A stretch of 64,000 bases of DNA from Lacinutrix neustonica (lineage in GTDB: Bacteria; Bacteroidota; Bacteroidia; Flavobacteriales; Flavobacteriaceae): positions 2,831,501 through 2,895,500 of the forward strand of contig NZ_CP113088.1 of NCBI RefSeq assembly GCF_026625145.1, written 5' to 3'. The position numbers and the translations under genes were made by a program. The notes beneath the pieces were generated by a model. The model was not told the DNA's origin. It worked only from the letters and a program-made list of their open reading frames with translations, and searched no databases. Within the stretch, counting starts at the first letter, position 1; each line of letters opens with the position of its first letter. Shown piece after piece: positions 62,398 to 64,000 of this stretch.

Positions 62398-63255
62398 ATG
62401 CTCTTAAAGGTTGGTTGGTAATCAAATCGATATACAAATTCACCTTATTTTTAAGTGTTTTTCGATGTGAAATAAAATCTAAAAAGCCATGTTCTAATAG
62501 AAACTCAGAAGTTTGAAACCCCTCTCGGTAATTCTTTTCCTGTGGTGTCTCTAACAATACGAGGTCCTGCGAACCCAATTAAGGCCCCTGGTTCGGCAAT
62601 ATTAATATCACCTAACATAGCGAAAGAAGCTGTCGTTCCTCCCGTAGTGGGGTCTGTACATAAAGAAATATATGGTATTTGAGCATCTGCCAATTGTGCT
62701 AATTTCGCTGATGTTTTTGCTAATTGCATGAGTGATAAAGCGGCTTCCATCATTCGAGCACCACCAGATTTTGAAATAATCATAAATGGCAGCTTATTCT
62801 TTAAGGCGTAATCTGCTGCACGTGCTATTTTTTCCCCTACAACACTTCCCATTGAGCCACCAATAAAAGCAAAATCCATGGCTGCTATTACTAAATCTTT
62901 ACCTTTAGACTTGCCAACCGCACAACGTACAGCATCTACTAAATTGGTTTTGTCTTGGGCTGCTTTTAAACGGTCTCGGGTATTTTTTTGTGTCCTCAAA
63001 CTTTAAAGGATCTTTAGAGCTTAATTTAGCGTCTAATTCTTTGAATTTATTGTCGTCAAATAATATTTCAAAGTATTCCTTACTGCCGATTCTTACGTGG
63101 TAGTCATCTTCAGGACTCACATAAAAGTTTTTTTCAAGTTCTTTGGAGTCCACTATTTTTCCAGTAGGAGATTTGTACCAAAGACCTTTAGGGATGTCTT
63201 TTTTTTCTTCAGTAGAAGTAGTGATACCTTTTTCTTTTCTTTTAAACCAAGCCAT
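62396..63255 (-). CDS. accD: Acetyl-CoA carboxylase carboxyltransferase subunit beta
   Basis: The beta subunit of the carboxyltransferase that makes malonyl-CoA for fatty acid synthesis. The crotonase-like fold shows [32 protein letters not shown] and [19 protein letters not shown]. The N-terminal zinc ribbon of E. coli AccD lacks its Cys residues here ([22 protein letters not shown]). I believe this is also so in other flavobacteria. Two CCGG-type breaks: 62974-62979 and 62523-62528 (both TCTCGG in plus view). Repair gives [14 protein letters not shown] and [17 protein letters not shown] and 285 aa. Confidence 0.94.
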
Positions 63256-63511
63256 ATTGATTTTATATTTTATCCCAAAATTATGGGAGATTTAATCGAA
63301 GTTTAGTGGCCTAAGCTCCAATCATTGCTATTAATTAGTTCTGTTTTTGCTTTAATAAAGCGTACAAAATTACTGTTTTTATTATTCAAACTCAAAATTT
63401 GTTGAGCCTATCTCTTTTGAATGATCACTTTAAAATTAAACAATCCCATAATAACTTAGTTACAATGGGATCGTGGATTAGTACAGGTGTTTAATTTAAA
63501 GGAGGTTACGC

Positions 63512-64000
63512 CTAAAGTGTATTAACATTGTTTAGATCTTCAAATGCTTTTTTAAGTCGCTCAACAAACAGGAGTTCTCCTTGACGCAACCGGACTCTAG
63601 GATCATAATATTTTTTGTTTGGAGATTCAGGGCCATCAGGACTACCAATTTGAGATTTTAAATAGTCTGCTTTTTCTCCCATATAATCGCGTACACCACT
63701 CGTAAAGGCATATTGCATATCTGTATCAATATTCATTTTAATGACGCCATAACTAATAGCTTCTTGAATTTCTGCTTCGGTTGAACCGAGACCCCCCGTG
63801 AAAGACAAAATCAATATGGTTTTTTGACACATTATACTTTTTTGAGATATATTCCTGAGAATTTTTTAAAATTTTCGGAGTCAATTTTACATTTCCGGGT
63901 TTGTAAACGCCATGAACATTACCAAAAGCGGCAGCGATTGTAAACTGGTCACTAATTTTACTTAATTCTTCATAGGCATAAGCCACCTCTTCCGGCTGTG
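63512..64000 (-). CDS. fbaA: Class II fructose-bisphosphate aldolase (partial, 5' end outside window)
   Basis: Cleaves fructose-1,6-bisphosphate in glycolysis. Only the C-terminal part (about 162 residues) is in the window; the gene runs off the right edge on the minus strand. AAAFGNVHGVYKPGNVKL carries a zinc-binding His, and HIDFVFHGGSGSTEAEIQEAISYGVIKMNIDTDMQYAFT holds the second zinc His and the phosphate loop. The frame breaks at 63786-63791 (CCGAGA, plus view), repaired to GGSGSTEAEI. The E. coli-type end (SQIGSPDGPESPNKKYYDPRVR) indicates the FbaA subfamily. About 255 bases without features separate it from accD. Confidence 0.92.

Overview
The window looks like a chromosomal segment of a marine-type member of the Flavobacteriaceae (Bacteroidota). 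The evidence is low G+C, several promoters with the TAnnTTTG -7 element, lipoproteins with an SKDD-type start after the lipobox cysteine, short RpoD (287 aa), HMG-CoA reductase paired with a GYDIA-type GHMP kinase, an FtsZ with a very long acidic tail, and degenerate Bacteroidota dispersed repeats.

Layout. 1-4000: DUF2452 protein, MscS-type channel, an interrupted lipoprotein gene between REP-like repeats, and tRNA-Phe. 4117-11913: one co-directional block, coaX, outer membrane protein, TPR protein, lptC, small membrane protein, CNNM/CorC-type protein, and a PpiD-like chaperone. 12003-18867: mevalonate-pathway pair, DPP-IV-like peptidase, POT peptide transporter, thioredoxin-like protein. 18873-24315 (minus): comEC, a comEC::NlpC/P60 chimeric gene, an NlpC/P60 lipoprotein, lpxB, a small membrane protein, surE. 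24483-30116: C-terminal processing protease, an OppC-type permease, a membrane protein, engB, an alpha/beta hydrolase. 30334-46160: a complete dcw cluster in order mraZ-rsmH-ftsL-ftsI-murE-mraY-murD-ftsW-murG-murC-ftsQ-ftsA-ftsZ, with three AAAGTGG MraZ boxes at its promoter. 46307-47700: yqeY, tRNA-Arg and a 102-bp tandem array. 48098-55032: MtfA-like peptidase, rpe, two adjacent BLUF photoreceptors, rpoD, and the proline operon proC-proB-proA. 55839-64000: two lipoproteins, pnp, rpsO, a PAS histidine kinase, accD, and the end of a class II fructose-bisphosphate aldolase gene.

The most striking signal is not a gene. About 30 otherwise ordinary genes, including essential ones (ftsA, ftsI, ftsL, murC, murD, murE, murG, mraY, rpoD, accD), are broken by small indels or stops. 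By my manual count 37 of 46 such breaks fall exactly at a CCGG tetranucleotide. The commonest form is CCGGA read as CCGAGA, or its complement TCCGG read as TCTCGG. Repairing one base restores a family-like protein and a length divisible by three in every gene I checked. The genes are therefore almost certainly intact in the cell. The pattern suggests that CCGG carries a DNA modification in this organism that disturbed base calling. For this reason I annotate the broken genes as single CDS spanning all fragments.

The best biological novelty is the comEC::NlpC/P60 chimera at 20924-21562, which sits between full-length versions of both of its apparent parents.
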